This document shows positions 47,326-59,594 of a stretch of DNA of 64,000 bases, one piece after another. A model generated the notes under the pieces. The model saw only the letters and a list, made by a program, of their open reading frames with translations. It had not been told where the DNA came from and made no database searches. Position numbers and translations under genes: made by a program. Within the stretch, counting starts at the first letter, position 1. Every line of letters starts with the position of its first letter. This stretch comes from Hysterangium stoloniferum (taxonomy: Eukaryota; Basidiomycota; Agaricomycetes; Hysterangiales; Hysterangiaceae), in assembly GCA_015178975.1 (NCBI GenBank), contig WHVD01000017.1, positions 971,153 through 1,035,152 on the forward strand, read 5' to 3'.

Positions 47326-50300
47326 TTGAGCAAGATGGCTGACAATCCAAGGTCAGTAATATATTTAATAGTGTTGATCATTGATGTTCCACTTAGTGTT
47401 GCTCACTCATCATGTAGTCAAAATCCCAAAGGAACTCAACACAAATGTAAAGCCCCACCTGAAGGGAAGACTGGCAGAAATTTGATCGCCTGCATTGATG
47501 GTACCTCCAATCAATTTGGAGAAAAGGTAACTTCCTATTCTAGAAGTTTTACAATGTCTTAGGCATGGCCCTGCAGAATACTAATGTTATCAAGCTATAC
47601 AGTCAGCTTGTGAAGGATGATGGGACACAACTCACTTACTATAACAGTGGTATCAGTACTTATTCCAAACCATCTTGAAAGTCTTGGAGTTACCTAAAAC
47701 AAGTTGTTAACAACAAAATTGATTTGGCAATTTCCTGGTATGTCAACAATATGTCTAGCTTGTAGCCAACTAAACACCGCATCTCCAAGGAATTTTGAGA
47801 AGATTGTTATCAGTGTATACTGGTGGTTGGCTGATAATTACCAAGATGGCAACAAGATTTATTTGTTCAGTGAGGTAGAACAAATTTGGTGCATTATGAC
47901 ACTCACTAAATGATCACATCTATGTATGATAGGATTTTCATGTGGCACTTATCAAGTGTGCATTTTGGCTGGAATGATTGACAAAGTAAGGCATTACACT
48001 GTATTCACCATCTGAAGATTCTACGAGATCTCAATATGATTAGGTTGGTCTCACATAAAAAGGAAACAAAGCACAGATTCCATTGTGAGATAGGTTGCCA
48101 CACATCAATCTCAGGAGACTACTGAGGTCATATTAGTGCATATGAGTTATATGCCGATCCAAGGAGTGATGGAACCACCCCACTTAGTGGTCACTTTTCA
48201 AGACCATGGAAAAGGAGGTCATCTCTCTTAAAGGAACCTATTGAAGAGGCACATCAATTGGAAGACTCATCTCCAAAATTGAAAGGTTCTGAGGGAACAC
48301 CTGTTCCCAAGGATAAGGGATTTTTAAATCTGGAATCTTTCAAAATACCACAAGAGATCACCATGGTCCTCATCACCATCAGAGCCCCTGAACTTGGCAA
48401 AACATTTCAAGGATACCTTCTTGAGAAAAGGCGTATGAGTGCATTTTATTGGAGTCTGGTACAATTGATTACCTACTTGTTTGGTCTTCCCTATTAATAA
48501 TGACCCCTGTGGATTATCAGGGATACAGTCTCTTCCATTGGGATTGTGAGAGGTCAGAATCTTCCTGGCACCGTCAAATTGGATCATACTTGTTATTTCC
48601 ACCATGCACTGGCCCTCGATGAGTGCCAAGTTAAATTCCTTCCCGAGTAGCATGTGGTGGAGTCATAGTTAATGAAAGTAAGTTGTTGCATAGCAGCATG
48701 GATTGTTATAACTGCTTTTTGCAGAATTATCAGAGAATCCACTGCAATGTCCTCTGCATAGTGACCCACCTGCTCTGATCCCTGACACTCCAAGTGAAAA
48801 TCATACCTTGCTGAAAAAGAGACAGCAATGAGAGAACATTCCCCACATCAAAGAAGTGTGGTTCCCTGGGACCCATTTAGATATGTCAGTCTGTTGATAT
48901 TATCACTTTAATATACTCCATGCTAACTCCCTATGATGTGCAGAGATGATGTTGTTAATGGCAACCTAGACCACAAACATCCTTCCTTCCTATGGATGAT
49001 GGTCACACTTTATTGAATATACAAAATTTTACTGAATAATCCTCATATTTTTAAGTGAGACTACTTCCTCTGGCCATGACAACTTTTTCTATGAGTTTAT
49101 ATTTAATTACCTGAAATTTCATCTTTAAAATATGCATGCCCTTTTAAAATATACACAAATGTCATAGTTACACAAGATTATTTGGGTTAACCTAGATTAT
49201 TTGGATTAAACAAGATTATTTGGGTTATGACTTAATCTTTGGGTTATGATGTATTCCCTTGTATACAAGCAAACTTTCAAATATATTTCATATAATTTAA
49301 ATTTAGTTGGTTTAGAGAGTTAGCCAGAACTATCTGGGGTACCAATCCCCATTGTGCAATTTATTCCAAATAATAATCTACAGATGATTGTTTGACTAAA
49401 TTTTGTCAGATATATGTAGGATAAATATTAATATTTTTGCATTCTTCAGAGTGATACCTAATCAACTGAATTTGATTAAATATTAATTTTACAACAAACA
49501 ATATAAATATATATACTTTAGTGGATAAATAACTTTTAAAGTTTTGGGTTATCCTCCTATGGATGTTCTTTGAAGCTGTGTGGGCAGGTCTGAAACTAGA
49601 CCATTCCAATGTAGCATGGAACTGGGATGAGCTAGGCTCAATGCATGAATCCCTGATGCTTCCTTGGCAAATTCTGGAGTATCTCCCTATGAAACAACTA
49701 TCCTACCAGTCAGCCAATAGTGTCACTTGGTGGTACATGCATGCCATCAATGAGATGAATATAATAATTTCTCCAACATACAAGGCCCCATCATGGTTGG
49801 GGATGCAAACTACAACCTGGACAGAAGGTACACATTTCCTTGGGATATTGTGTGGAACCATATTTGCCCAAGGCTTCACTTCATGTGAAAGGAACATGGT
49901 CCAATTACATGAGTTCTTATAAGCTGGAAGTGGAGTATGATCTCCCATGGGAAATTGAGCACAACAAGAATGATGTATTCAAACTTGATATATTTGATGC
50001 CTGTTACGACTGTGTTGCAACCCTATCAGTCCCGAGGTTATCGCCACTTATCAACATTTTCAAGTCACCACTTCGGAAACCATCGGCCCCTGAAGCTGAT
50101 GAATGTTTTCGTGATGATCAAACTCCGTTTACGCCCACGTCAAAATAACTCGTATTGTCTGGTTAAACTTTTGATACGTCCCTTTTATTATGTTGATCTG
50201 TTCAATCCTATGTTTCATATATGTCTATCTATATTTGTAGTCCTTGAACTATTTCCTTTATCGTAATTTCGCTCTCAGTTATCATCAGCCTCCAAACTAA

Positions 50301-51216
50301 TCATAAACTTCCCGTTCCTAGTCAAGCTTATTGTTAATACCATTTTCCACCCTTCTCCCCATTAGTATTTTCTAGATGCCTGTTACTTGTATATGAACCC
50401 GCTGTAGTTGTAGTTACTAGGCAATCAGAATATTGACTCAGAATACCCTCATACATCTGTAACAGTCTCATACTAAGAATCTCCCCATCCGCCTTTGTGT
50501 GCGCTCTCCCACTCCCGGCCCCGACCCCTTGGCCCGACACTCGACTTGTCCTTCAGTTCCGATAGGTATCTTGCTGAAAGGAACTCTTTAGGATTAGTCT
50601 TCACCAGTCTGAAATCTAAGGACACCCTACAGATATTTGCGAGGGCGCAGCACATAAGCTGAAGCCAAGTCCTTCCGATCGGTCCCTGTCGGCCACCGAC
50701 ATTAGTCAGTTTTCAGTTCTTAACAATGCCAATGCAATGGAGCAGGTCCTGAAAATGATTGAAAGCACAGCTGACTCAATGGGGGGGCTGCACCATCTGA
50801 AAGTTATCCTCAAGTCATGTTCCTAAATCCACCTATTATATCTTCCTAATGCATACTAATCTGTATGTTGTAGACAATGGGTGAGAAGCTTTGTGCTCTG
50901 TGGACAACACTGGCATTCACTTGGTGTCACTTATGCCGCACTTTCCTTCACAGCTTACAGTAGATTGACTATAATCCATCATCTTGCATATAATCCCAGG
51001 AACATTGATCTATTCTGCAATCCCTGGGATCATTTTAATAGAACAAATGGTGACTCATCCACACAGTATCTTGTGGAGATTCTCAGCACATGTAACAAAG
51101 CATTTTTTAAGGAACTTCTAGCATACCAACAGCAATCAGAAGTTACTCAAGGGGACTTCAATTATTTTGGAAAGCTTGATTCACAATACAAATACCAGAC
51201 ATCAGAAAATTCTTAA
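47326..51216 (+). pseudogene. Decayed DUF2235 (Tle1-like alpha/beta hydrolase) gene
   Basis: Family blocks appear in order but in different frames and with stops: GRNLIACIDGTSNQFGEK (47479-47526), which matches the N-terminal strand and Asp-Gly-Thr; YWWLADNYQDGNKIYLF (about 47820); the charged insert near 48240; GQNLPGTVKLDHTCYFHHAL with DECQVKFLPE (48552-48645); HIKEVWFPGTH (about 48848); and LEYLPMKQLSYQSANSVTW (49674-49730). An LTR at 50002-50725 interrupts the tail, and across it the frame FDA/NAMEQVLKMIE rejoins. Intact fungal relatives are predicted lipase-like hydrolases. The GFSRG-type nucleophile region is lost. The region is CpG-poor, as expected for an old methylated copy. Confidence 0.7.
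50002..50725 (+). mobile_element. Solo LTR of the TGTTAYGAC...TTAACA family, copy 2
   Basis: 724 bp with perfect target duplication ATGCC (49997-50001 and 50726-50730). Matches the LTR at 21911-22665. Inserted in the DUF2235 pseudogene. Confidence 0.92.
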
Positions 51217-51654
51217 CATATTACCCGATATAGTATAGCATATTCGCTTTAAATAGATGGTTAGATTATGTAATGTGAAGCCAAAATGGTGGAATAGTAA
51301 ATGAAACAAGATAATCACTCATTGGAATGATTTTTTGACCCTATATTATTTTAACAGAAAAGCTACTATTTCAGTAAAAATATAAGTCTAAACCAATTGT
51401 AATAATAATGAACATGTAATGTGACTTGTTTACATCTATTTGACATGTTGACAGTTGGTTCAACCACTTTTTAGCTTTTACCATTACTATGAAAGCTATT
51501 TCTGCTACTTAGCACTTTAATATTATCTCTCTTCTTCCAGAAGGGTGTTCCTATCCTCAAATCCAGACTAACACTGACTCAGGAAGGGATAAAATAAGTG
51601 TGATAAAGGTTGAAGTACTTTTGGATAAAGAAAACACCCTAGCTGGCCATCCTT
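51217..51654. other. No gene seen; start of a Tc1-like remnant toward the end
   Basis: AT-rich sequence. From about 51600 weak coding similarity to the segment just before the helix-turn-helix of Tc1/mariner transposases (LAGHPSKL) begins. Confidence 0.4.
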
Positions 51655-51886
51655 CCAAGCTTATTACTCACAACAAATAGTCAATTATCCATCAAATTAG
51701 CTCTGGAAATCTTGACAATGCTGTTCAAGCTACCCAGTTCATTAATTCTACTATCCCCAACTTTGTCACTCTCCAAACAGTCAGGAATGTACTCAAGAAC
51801 AATGGTTTTACTCTGCAACAAAGAAGAAAGCACCCATGTTGAAGAAGACTCATTATCAGAAGTCACTTGATTTGCTCAGTACTATG
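51655..51886 (+). pseudogene. Tc1/mariner transposase N-terminal fragment, left arm
   Basis: Encodes the second DNA-binding helix-turn-helix of Tc1-type transposases: HQISSGNLDNAVQATQFINS followed by LQTVRNVLKNNGF and a basic stretch. A TAG interrupts near 51679, where the other arm has CAG, and a frame change follows near 51812. No catalytic DDE domain is present. Confidence 0.75.
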
Positions 51887-51985
51887 AAAACTGGACTATG
51901 ACACCTTTCCACCAGATGCAATTTTGTTAATATTGGTCTTATCTATCCACAATACTCTCTTCCAGTCCCCTACAATCCAGGTTTT

Positions 51986-52218
51986 ATGGTACTAAGCAAA
52001 CTCAAGTCACTTCTGATAATGAGCCTTCTTCAACATGGGTGCTTTCTTCTTTGTTGCAGAGTCAAAACCATCGTTCTTGAGTACATTCCTGACTGTTTGG
52101 GGAGTGACAGATTTGGGGATAGTAGAATTAATGAATTGGATAGCTTGAACAGCATTGTCAAGATTTCCAGAGCTAATTTGATGGACAATTGACTGTTTGT
52201 CATGAGTAATAAGCTTGG
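51986..52218 (-). pseudogene. Tc1/mariner transposase N-terminal fragment, right inverted arm
   Basis: Inverted copy of 51655-51886 across a ~100-bp spacer. Here the frame is open for about 70 residues: VHQISSGNLDNAVQAIQFIN, TPQTVRNVLKNDGF and ATKKKAPMLKKAHYQK, then a stop. The arm ends exactly where the LTR at 52219 begins. Confidence 0.75.
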
Positions 52219-52857
52219 TGTGAGAGGTACAGCGAAATATACCCAGGAAATATAGTCTGGATGAGCTCATACTATATTTCCATTATTATTTCTACTTTCT
52301 CTCTATTTTGTTATACACTTATATTTAGTTCAATGACCTATGTATGTGTTACATCGACTCTTGTGGGTGCATACACGCCAGGCTTATATATTCTAGCACC
52401 CGTAGTTAGAACTCAGACACTTTTTACCCTGCAACCACAACTTACCCAAACACCAGTTAGTGTCCTGTAAGTTGTGATTGGGGTATCATCTCGACTGTCA
52501 CAGACAGGCTTTAACTATCCACACAATCAGAGTTTCAAACTGTACCAGTCAAAACTCCATCTATATCTCAATCTGTGTGGACTACATCCACGCTACTCTA
52601 TTATTCGACTCTCTTGTTACTCTCTTCTATACTCGAGCAGTCATTTGGAATTGCACTTAACAGTCAATTCCCTTTATTCGTTTTAGCTCTCTATTCTACT
52701 TTAGATAGCTATTTCACTCAATCGTATTGAACTAAGTAGTCAATACCCATTCGGTCTGTATTAGACTTAGACAGTCAATACATCTTCATATTTTACCTAC
52801 ATAAATGGTCAATATTCTTCATATATAGAATGATTAGAACTTCCACCACTCTTCACA
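52219..52857 (+). repeat. 5' LTR of gypsy C1
   Basis: From TGTGAGAGGTAC to ACCACTCTTCACA, 639 bp, the same length as the C2 LTR although the middle has diverged. Confidence 0.75.
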
Positions 52858-52933
52858 GTGGTGATCCAAGCTGGACCGCTCTTTCCCTATGAAGAAAATG
52901 TTACTCTACGACTATTAATTTCTAAGCACGTGA

Positions 52934-55918
52934 ATGACCACTGGCAAGAACCAAACACTGAGATCTTCAATGACCCTGAGTAGTTCAAAACCTCATCAAA
53001 GACCTGCTAGTCTGGAACCACCCCGTAATGTCACCATGAGGAAGTCTTCGTTGACTTTTCAAAGACCAGTTCCTCCTGGGAATTCCCCCAGAGCAGCAGC
53101 TGGACCGTCAACAGATACTCCCTCAGATCCACATGAGGAACATCCATCAACCAGGCAGTTGAGCACTCCTGGAGCTAATGTCAAGCCTACCCATGCACTC
53201 AAACCCATTCTCTCATTCCTGCCAAGGCAGGTCATCCTCAAGCAGTTCTTTGAGGGTCATATGGTTTACGCTGAGCCTATTGATTTGAAATGGGACATGT
53301 ACTATGCCGATCAAATCTCCATGGATCAGATTACTCCCTTTGTGGAGGAGTACAATACAGATTACCCTTCTTTACTGGTGACTGTAGCAGTCTGGTTAGG
53401 TCGTTATCAGGCCATCTTATTGGTGCAGGACTTATGTATTCACATGACCTGAAACCCTTGAGGATCTGACCCACTTGATTCCCAAATGGTCGAGTGAGGT
53501 TACTTCTGTTATGGAAGGAGGAAGGATGATTTTCAAGCAAGAAGTGTTCTCTTTATTCCTTGAAGTGCTCTGTGCACACGATGATGCGTTGCAAATCCTT
53601 CACGTCCTACTCGGTGGGGATCACATCATGCCCAAGGTTGACTACCAGTATATGTACATCTGAATGTTGGAGGAATCTCTTAACAGAGTCACACAAAATG
53701 CATCATTTGCATACTTTACTCTAAGGGGCCAGTTGAGGCGAAATCAGAGGAGACTCGATAAAATGGTTTTGGAAGTGCTTTTCCCTTATAATAACTCGAT
53801 TCAAGTGCCTGATTCGCCCATCTCCACAACTAGTTCATTTGTTTGTAACCTAAATGGGTCTCCTGATACTTGTTTCCTCCATTCACTCAATCGTCCTGTT
53901 ATTTTGCAAGACTTCCCGTTGGATATGAGGATGTAAGTTGCAGACCATCTTCAGGAAAAGGGGATGGAAATCTGCACTCCCTTCCACCAGCCTCAGCCAC
54001 ATCGGCCTTTGAATACGATTGAAATCGAGAGAGAAATCGCAAAGGAACCCAGCCCTGCACCCCATCAGGGGATTCATTGCTCCCGCATTGCATTTGAACA
54101 AATTCCAGATAATCCTAACTTTGGTGATGAACAACCCGCGACTAGGAATTGATCAGTCACCAACAGGGGTCGACCATCCCTCTCTACTGCATTCACTGAG
54201 GGTATAGCTGGTCAGGTTGCTGGTCAAGGATTGCTGAATCCAGATGATCCCTGCCATTCCCTGCTGATCTCCTCTAATCCTTTTCTGCCTGCAGGAGGAC
54301 CCCCTAGAAGTTCATCCAGGAGCTCTAATAGTTCAGACTAGGGAGGGAATTTGGGACGTGGGGGGTGTCACGGTGGAGTACCTAACTCTCCCTTTCGAAC
54401 TACGACGCAGCCTTGAGCCAGCACACCTATTGATGACTTACCTAAGGATAAAAGGATCACTCTTAACACCAACAACATCAAGATAAAATGGTCTGACCTT
54501 CCTGAATACAATGGAACTCAATCCAAAGCTTTGGACTACATCATGGATATCATGAGTCTCTTGGAGATATCAGACTCCACGAGCACATTGTTAGGAGTCG
54601 CTCTGCCAAAGATGACTCACTGGCAATACCAAGATATGGTGGAGCACTCTGGACCATGAACATCGCACTGAATTCAGTCGATCTCATGGATCATTCCTTT
54701 GGGGTATTGTAGAGGGATTACTTGGAACTTGTTGGTGTGAATCCTTAGCCTTATAATGGGAAGCCATGAAATTTTGACAAGCCAGCCACGATTGTGAGAC
54801 ACCTGTTCACTATATTCAACAGAGAATTAAGCTTTATTGATTCTTGTATGGGTTCCACCAAGATCGAAAGAGTGAAACATGCAGACTTATCCTCACACTG
54901 CCCATGGAATGGCTTTACCTTCTACAAGGACAACCCATCGACGACATCATGAGCTTGCAGACTTATGCTAACAATCTACAAGAGGCTCTGATTAATGCTT
55001 GGGTCCAAACACATCAAGAGCGTTATCAGTTTCAGAAGCCCAGAGTCATGATTGCTGAACAGGAAGAATCGGATCCCTGGCATGAGGAAGAGCACTCCAG
55101 AGGAATTGACCCCACTAATCGAGGCCACATCCTTCTCAGTGAAGCTGAGGATAAAACAGTCCCTAGGGGATCCAACATGAAACAGGGTAAGAAACACGGC
55201 AAGTTCTGTTTTGAACGAAGCAACAAGAAAAGTGTTGCTAAACCCCCAAAGAAGTGTTGGATTTGTGGGAGCTTAGAGCATTTTAAGATTGACTGCCCTC
55301 ACACTGGTAGGATGTCACACTATGTCTCTATTAACAAATGCTCCACGCAGAACCTGACCAAGGATGTGAGGAGTTGGATTCTGAAGCGGACGACTTTGTT
55401 CCAAATGTATCTAATAGTAGACGTGTCAGGAGGAATGTCAAACTGGCTGCAAGGAAGGAAAGCAAACGACCCAGGGTCCAATACCCTCGATCCAGTCAGC
55501 TTATGAAAGAGGATTCGACCATCATCTACTGCAGAAGGGATCCCCCAGGTGGATACTCCAGTATTGAGATTTCAGCATTACACATCTACAGATGCGTAGG
55601 GGACTCAGAAGCCTATAATCCTATTAAAATCAGGCTGGATGCTGGAGCCAATCTTTCCTTAATTTCAGAGGATTTCTATAAGGAACTAGTGGACTGCCCC
55701 AAGCTCAAGCAAGGACTCAAATTACACCTCGTACAGCTTACCGGTAATGCTAAAGTCTTAGGATACATCAATATCCCATTTCCCTTGAAGACAACACTGG
55801 TATGCTCCTTAAATTTACCACTGAAATGTAAATTGTCTGAGGCATGACGGTCCCTATTCTTCTTGGAGAGGACTTTCACGTGAACTATGAAATTGGAACG
55901 CTACGAGACCAGCTGTTG
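52934..55918 (+). pseudogene. Gypsy C1 gag and protease, many stops
   Basis: Parallels the C2 gag throughout: same N-terminus (MTTGKNQ), PRQVILKQFFEGHMVYAEPI, the capsid region, CCHC knuckle CWICGSLEHFKIDC (55257-55298) and the protease segment LDAGANLSLISEDFYKELV. Stops occur near 53451, 53661, 53933, 54150, 54340, 54415, 54776 and 54838. At several of these C2 has CGA or another CpG codon where C1 has TGA. The C2-specific 72-bp gag duplication is absent. Confidence 0.88.
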
Positions 55919-56557
55919 GTGTGAAGGGTATGCATATATCATGATTGGACTGTGGAATAATACATATATTATAGTATTATATTATTTAGTTCTTACTCTT
56001 TTTCCCTAACTCTCTAGATCTTCGAGCATACCCGTATTTCTTAGTTCGAAGTCTTGTGTATATCTATGGGCGCTCTCAGCGCTAAACGAAGACAACTTTT
56101 TACCCAGCAGACACTACTTCGTAACGACTCAGACGTCGAATAACGAGAGGTGTCAAGGGTAGTATCTCAGCTACCATAAAGGTAGCATTCTCTAGTCTAC
56201 TAATAGCCTTTTGAACTCGAACCGCTAAGGTCGAGTTCCGCTTTCAAGACTTTGCGCTCGTCGACACCGTAGTCGACTCACGCTACTAATACTCTATCCT
56301 AGACACTCAGTCTTTAGCTGAGTATCTTTCTTATTTCTAGCTACTAGTTGTACCGTAAAAGGTCAACTCGTTATCTTACTGTTCTAAGCCATCACGAGCA
56401 ACTATACAGTTGCTCTTGAGGCGTGCAGTGCATTCTTATACTAGTACTAACAGTCTAGTAGTCTATAGTATTGTACTGACGGTCAATACTCTCTAATAGT
56501 AGTTGAATAAACACTATTCTTCGTATATAGAGCGGTCAGAACCCACCACTCTTCACA
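55919..56557 (+). repeat. 5' LTR of gypsy C2
   Basis: 639 bp from TGTGAAGGGTATG to ACCACTCTTCACA. The middle holds several short hairpins (for example CTCAGCTACC...). The region after it, GTGGTGATCCGGGCC, is the presumed primer-binding area; I cannot match it to a tRNA with confidence. Confidence 0.75.
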
Positions 56558-56633
56558 GTGGTGATCCGGGCCGGACCGTTCTTTTCCTACGAGGAAAAAC
56601 TTATTATTTGACTACTAAGATCTGGACACGCGA

Positions 56634-59573
56634 ATGACTACGGGCAAGAATCAAACGTCTAGGCCTTCATCAATGCCTGGTAGCTCCATGCCTCGTCAAA
56701 AATCTTTTAACCTAGAACCACCCCGTAACGTCACCCTGAGGAAGTCTTTGTCGACTTTTCAAGGATCAGCTCCTCCGGAGGATTCCCCCGGAGTAGTAGC
56801 TGGATCGTCTACGAACATTCCCCAGCTTCCTCCAGGATCACCTCCTCCAGAGGATTCCCCCGGAGTAGTAATTGGATCGTCAATGAACATTCCCCCCGAT
56901 CCACCTGAGGAACGCTCATTACTCGAGCAGTTGGACACCCCTGGAGTTAACATTGAGTCTAATCGAGCACCCACGCCCGTTCTCAGATTCCCTCCGAGAC
57001 AGGTCATCCTTAAGCAGTTCCTCGGAGGTCATATGGTTTACGCCCAGCCCATCGATTACAAATGGGATATGTACTACACCGATCGAATCCCCAAGGACCA
57101 GGTTACCCCCTTCGTGGAGGAGTACAGTACGGATTACCCTATTCTACCGGAGACTGTAGCAGTCTGGTTAGGGCGTTATCAAGCAATTTTATCGGCGCAG
57201 GATTTATTCACGCGACCAGGGAACCTTGAGGATTTGACCCAATCGATTCCTGAATGGTCGAACGAGGTGACGATTACTATGGAAGGAGGAAGAAGAATTC
57301 TCAAGCGGGAAGTGTTTTCTTTGTTCCTTGAAGCACTTCGTACGCATGATGATGTGTTACAGATCCTGCATGTCCTGCTTGGCGGAGATCATGTTGTGCC
57401 TAAGGTTGACTACCAGTACATGTACATCCGTATGTTGGAGGAGTCTCTCAATGGAGTCACGCCGAATCTATCGCTGGCATACCTCACTTTAAGAGGTCGG
57501 TTGAAGCGAAACCAAAGAAGACTTGATAAGATGGTTTTAGAGGTACTCCTCCCCTATAACGACTCGATCCAGGTCCCTGATTCGCCTATCTCCACGACCA
57601 ATTCGTTTGTTCGCAACTTAAATGGGTCCCCTGATACTCGTTTTCTGCATTCTCTCAACTGTCCTGTAATATTGGAGGATTTTCCACTGGATTTGAGGAC
57701 ACAAGTAATAGAACGCCTTCAGGAGAAGAGGATTGAGGTCTGCGCTCCCTTCCATCAACCCCAGCCGTGTCGACTTCTGAACGCGACGGAGATTGAGAGA
57801 CAAATCGTGATGGAACCAGGCCTAACGTCTTTCCAGGGAGATCACCGCTCTCGCGTCGCATTTGAGGGAGTCTCCAACAGCCCTAACTTCAGGGATGAAG
57901 CGACCACTCTCAGAAACCGATCAGTCGCCAACAAGGGTCGACCGTCCTTCTCCACAGCATTTACTGAGGGCATAGCTGGCCCAGTTGCTGGTCGAGGATC
58001 GCTTAATCCAGACGGTCCCCGCCATTCTCTACCGATCACTTCAAACCCTTTCTTGCCATCAGGAGGACCCCCTAGCGATTCATCTGGGAGTTCAAATACT
58101 TCAGACCGGGGAGGGAACTCAGGACGTGGGGAACGCCACAATGGAGTGCCTAATACCCCTTTTCGAACTCCGATGCGGTCTCGAGCTAGCGCGCTTATTG
58201 ACGGCTTACCTAAGGACAAGAAGGTCACTCTTAACACCAACGACCTCAAGATCAAATGGTCTGATCTCCCTGAATACGATGGAGCTCAATCCGAAGCCCT
58301 GGACTATATCATGGATATCATGAGTCTCGCGGAGATATCAGACTCTATGAGTGCGATCTTAGGAGTTGCTCTGCCAAGACGACTCAAGGGGCACGCTAAG
58401 GTCTGGTGGAGCACCTTAGACCGTGAGCATCGTACTGAATTCAGTCAATCTCATGGGTCGTTTCTTTGGGGTATCGTCAAAGGATTGCTCGGAACTCGTT
58501 GGCGTGAATCCTTAGCCTTAGAATGGGAAGCTATGAAATTTCGACAGGCTGGTCACGATCGTGAAACACCCGTCCACTATATCCAACGGAGAGTTAAACT
58601 TTATCGTTTCCTGTACGGGTTCCACCAGGACAGAGGGGATGAGACACGCAGACTCATTCTCACACTGCCTACGGAATGGCTCTACCTTCTTCAAGGACAA
58701 CCCATCGATAATATCATGAGTTTACAGACTTATGCTAATAACCTGCAAGAAGCTCTGATTAACGCTTGGGTCCAAACACACCGGGAACGTTACAGGTTCC
58801 AGAAACCGCGTGTAATGTTATCGGAGGGTCAAGAATTGGATTTTAGAGTCACTGGCGACTCCTCTTCACCTAACCATATTCTCATTAGTGAGACTAACGA
58901 GAGAGGCTCGACGAGAAGGACCGTTCCAGACGTCGCTGATCCAAAACAGGGAAAGCGTCACGGAAAAATGTTCTTCGAGAGGAGTAACAAGAGGAGTTCG
59001 ATCAAACCCACCAAGGAATGTTGGATATGTGGAAGTCCGGAGCATTTTAAGATAGACTGCCCTCAAGCTGGCAAAATGTCTCATTATGTCTCTATCAACA
59101 AATGCTCTGCACAGGATATGTCGGAGGAAGCTGAGGAGCAAAGGTTATATGAAGCGGTTCATGGACTATCTATACAAGGACAAGTAAATAACTCTGATGA
59201 CGAATTGACTTTTGTTTCCGTTTATTCGCCCCATGTCGAAGACAAATTAGTGAGGGAGGAAAATCAAACGACTGGTGAAGCTCTTCTGTCAGAAGCTTAC
59301 GTATCCATACTCGCCGCAGATTTCTTCGAAAAAGGAGACCGGCTGAGTGTTCATCGGCAGGACCTTGAAGGCCTGACCGAGGACTACTGTCAGACTGGAG
59401 ATTCTCACGAACAAATCAGTTCGAATTCGCTCTGTTCGCCTGGAGCTGATGTTGACACGTTCCCGTTTGATCCCGGGAACCCCCCCGATTTACTACCGTA
59501 CGAGAATTCGGATTCGGAGGACAGCGACGATGATCCAGTATTGGATTCCCCTTCAAAGCGTGTTCCTTGCTGA
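56634..59573 (+). CDS. Gypsy C2 gag
   Basis: Long intact frame of 979 residues from ATG 56634. The N-terminal 100 residues are Pro/Ser-rich with a tandem repeat (PPEDSPGVV twice). Then come a conserved block PRQVILKQFLGGHMVYAQPI, a long helical region, a Gly/Ser-rich linker, the capsid-like part (LKIKWSDLPEYDGAQSEALD, GHAKVWWSTLDREH, HYIQRRVKLYRFLYGFHQ), and near the C-terminus one CCHC knuckle CWICGSPEHFKIDC (about 59019-59060). An acidic tail ends at TGA 59571-59573, and the protease frame continues in the same frame after it, so the stop may be a readthrough point or a mutation. Large for a gypsy gag, as in other basidiomycete chromoviruses. Confidence 0.85.
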   Translation: MTTGKNQTSRPSSMPGSSMPRQKSFNLEPPRNVTLRKSLSTFQGSAPPEDSPGVVAGSSTNIPQLPPGSPPPEDSPGVVIGSSMNIPPDPPEERSLLEQLDTPGVNIESNRAPTPVLRFPPRQVILKQFLGGHMVYAQPIDYKWDMYYTDRIPKDQVTPFVEEYSTDYPILPETVAVWLGRYQAILSAQDLFTRPGNLEDLTQSIPEWSNEVTITMEGGRRILKREVFSLFLEALRTHDDVLQILHVLLGGDHVVPKVDYQYMYIRMLEESLNGVTPNLSLAYLTLRGRLKRNQRRLDKMVLEVLLPYNDSIQVPDSPISTTNSFVRNLNGSPDTRFLHSLNCPVILEDFPLDLRTQVIERLQEKRIEVCAPFHQPQPCRLLNATEIERQIVMEPGLTSFQGDHRSRVAFEGVSNSPNFRDEATTLRNRSVANKGRPSFSTAFTEGIAGPVAGRGSLNPDGPRHSLPITSNPFLPSGGPPSDSSGSSNTSDRGGNSGRGERHNGVPNTPFRTPMRSRASALIDGLPKDKKVTLNTNDLKIKWSDLPEYDGAQSEALDYIMDIMSLAEISDSMSAILGVALPRRLKGHAKVWWSTLDREHRTEFSQSHGSFLWGIVKGLLGTRWRESLALEWEAMKFRQAGHDRETPVHYIQRRVKLYRFLYGFHQDRGDETRRLILTLPTEWLYLLQGQPIDNIMSLQTYANNLQEALINAWVQTHRERYRFQKPRVMLSEGQELDFRVTGDSSSPNHILISETNERGSTRRTVPDVADPKQGKRHGKMFFERSNKRSSIKPTKECWICGSPEHFKIDCPQAGKMSHYVSINKCSAQDMSEEAEEQRLYEAVHGLSIQGQVNNSDDELTFVSVYSPHVEDKLVREENQTTGEALLSEAYVSILAADFFEKGDRLSVHRQDLEGLTEDYCQTGDSHEQISSNSLCSPGADVDTFPFDPGNPPDLLPYENSDSEDSDDDPVLDSPSKRVPC

Positions 59574-59594
59574 AGTGAACGCAGGAACGTAATC

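Larger units (their letters stand above)
52219..55918 (+). mobile_element. Gypsy C1 element, decayed and 3'-truncated by gypsy C2
   Basis: Has a 639-bp 5' LTR, a leader with the same GTGGTGATCC primer-site region as C2, then gag and the protease. It stops in the protease at 55918, where the LTR of C2 begins. Its 3' half would lie beyond C2, outside this window, if it survives. Confidence 0.85.
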
